A stretch of 5,913 nucleotides of DNA. Origin: Nitrosopumilales archaeon (GTDB taxonomy: Archaea; Thermoproteota; Nitrososphaeria; Nitrososphaerales; Nitrososphaeraceae). How positions within the stretch are numbered: the stretch's first letter is position 1; every line of letters starts with the position of its first letter. The stretch is from contig WJXE01000273.1 of NCBI GenBank assembly GCA_009665115.1, forward strand, positions 1 through 5,913, in the 5' to 3' direction. A program made the position numbers and the translations under genes. The notes beneath the pieces were generated by a model. The model made no database searches. It had not been told where the DNA came from and worked only from the letters and a program-made list of their open reading frames with translations. This document shows positions 5,216 to 5,913 of this stretch, one piece after another.

Positions 5216-5296
5216 TGCTGCACTGACAGAGTTGAATATCAACAAATCATATTAGAGTCACATTAGTGTCAATGTCAACGAAGTGTAAGTGCATGT

Positions 5297-5911
5297 GTGG
5301 GCAGAACAGTTAATGCTGATATGTTTATTGATATAGAGATGGCTACCGAGGACTTCGATTCTAGAACAAGAAGCTCTCAGCGGCAGACCATATTATATTT
5401 GTATAATTCAGCAATTCCAACGGAAATAATCTCCTTTCAGCTAGATATCAGCGAAGAAGAAGTTGAAAATATTATAGAAGAGATGATGGAAGAGGAAAAG
5501 TTATCACTTAAAGGGGCATCATCACCAGATGCTTCTCCTTCTATGGATTTATTTTATCTCGATGCCGTCGTTAACATTGACCTTGCTATCAAGCACGCAC
5601 AGAATAGTATGTGGGAGGCTTTGAATTCAGAGCCAAAGTTTGACATTTCAATGGAAGAAACAGAAAAAATTTTAGAGAAATTTGCTAAATCCAAAGTTAC
5701 TCTTGTAATTTTGCATATTGATCTCGTAGACTCGACCAAGCTGTCAATGACGCTGCCAGTTGATAGACTTTCAACGATAATTCAGGCATTTACTCAAGAA
5801 ATGTCTCTAATAATAGAAGCGTATGGAGGATATATCCTGAAGTATATTGGAGATGCAATTTTAGCTTTCTTTACTGTAAACATTGATCATGCATACTTAC
5901 GCATGGCCTAA
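5297..5911 (+). CDS. HTH-containing class III adenylate/guanylate cyclase, catalytic domain cut short
   Basis: The 204-residue frame has an N-terminal helix-turn-helix-like region (about 25-66; IPTEIISFQLDISEEEVENI fits the two HTH helices), a linker (about 70-130), and then the start of a class III cyclase catalytic domain. HIDLVDSTKLS (140-150) carries the first metal Asp, D142. YGGYILKYIGDAILAFF (176-192) carries the second, D186, in the GDAxLA motif. Such enzymes make cAMP or cGMP as dimers. The frame ends in TAA (5909-5911) only about 70 residues into a domain that normally spans about 180, so substrate-specifying and transition-state residues are missing. Either the gene is frameshifted or truncated, or the rest continues in another frame beyond the window. 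GTG at 5297 is the first possible start after a stop at 5264. ATGs at 5321 and 5339 are alternatives, since recognisable sequence begins near residue 22. The gene is divergent from the phosphodiesterase-like gene. Confidence 0.8.
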   Translation: MGRTVNADMFIDIEMATEDFDSRTRSSQRQTILYLYNSAIPTEIISFQLDISEEEVENIIEEMMEEEKLSLKGASSPDASPSMDLFYLDAVVNIDLAIKHAQNSMWEALNSEPKFDISMEETEKILEKFAKSKVTLVILHIDLVDSTKLSMTLPVDRLSTIIQAFTQEMSLIIEAYGGYILKYIGDAILAFFTVNIDHAYLRMA

Positions 5912-5913
5912 CC

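Larger units (their letters stand above)
4574..5296. other. Divergent 723-bp control region with dense symmetrical elements
   Basis: No protein gene is supported here. Frames of 60-96 codons on both strands (4774-5046, 4955-5245, 4958-5146) overlap each other and resemble no family. The region separates the HD-GNAT gene from the cyclase gene. It holds a perfect 8-bp hairpin at 4691-4712, a repeated ATACAGCTA (4702-4710 and 4787-4795), the palindromes CATCTAGATG (4998-5007) and TTGTATACAA (twice), and three 12-mers around TTCGCGAA. It also has paired GC-rich blocks: AGCGCGGCC (4827-4835) is complementary to GGGCGCGCT (4916-4924) at 8 of 9 positions. The part from about 4825 to 5095 is richer in GC than the flanks, which could mark a structured RNA, a decayed inserted element or a complex operator array. 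Confidence 0.5.

Noticed and set aside
4774..5245. Overlapping open frames on both strands in the divergent control region, considered as a decayed transposase
   Set aside because: I looked for DDE-type or HTH transposase motifs in the frames and found none I could defend. The palindromes explain the sequence better.
1..5913. CRISPR array, tRNA or rRNA genes
   Set aside because: No regularly spaced repeats of CRISPR length, no cloverleaf consensus and no rRNA-like sequence were seen on either strand.

Overview
The window looks archaeal, most likely a moderately AT-rich ammonia-oxidising soil thaumarchaeon (Nitrososphaeria; a Nitrosocosmicus-like genome would fit). The evidence is AT-rich boxes resembling archaeal TATA elements upstream of several genes, TTG and GTG starts, a 35-residue C2H2 zinc-finger protein, and family members (membrane-anchored DUF192, HTH plus class III cyclase) of a kind I associate with that group. 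No rRNA or other taxonomic marker is present, so this assignment is an inference.

Layout, left to right. A membrane-anchored DUF192 protein lies on the minus strand (45-536). It is followed by a gene-poor stretch and then a 76-residue cysteine-rich, probably zinc-binding protein (minus, 923-1153), with a good Shine-Dalgarno and a perfect 12-bp palindrome upstream. A 35-residue classical C2H2 zinc finger is on the plus strand (1585-1692) and is followed by a T-rich terminator. A WrbA-type NAD(P)H:quinone oxidoreductase (minus, 2134-2763) lies downstream of a 511-residue protein (minus, 3038-4573). That protein joins an HD domain resembling cyclic nucleotide phosphodiesterases to a C-terminal GNAT acetyltransferase-like domain. 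Last comes a divergent plus-strand gene (from 5297) with an N-terminal helix-turn-helix and the first half of a class III adenylate/guanylate cyclase domain. Its frame closes at 5911, in the middle of the catalytic domain.

The most interesting part is 3038-5911. A putative cyclic-nucleotide-degrading enzyme fused to an acetyltransferase faces a putative cyclic-nucleotide-making enzyme across about 720 bp of non-coding DNA. That DNA is full of symmetrical elements: three copies of a 12-mer around TTCGCGAA, two identical TTGTATACAA palindromes exactly 21 bp apart, a long-range inverted repeat and an 8-bp perfect hairpin. A reasonable hypothesis is a cyclic nucleotide signalling module that links second-messenger turnover to protein or metabolite acetylation, controlled from a shared regulatory region. 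The domain calls rest on motifs read by eye. The functional link between the two genes is inference.
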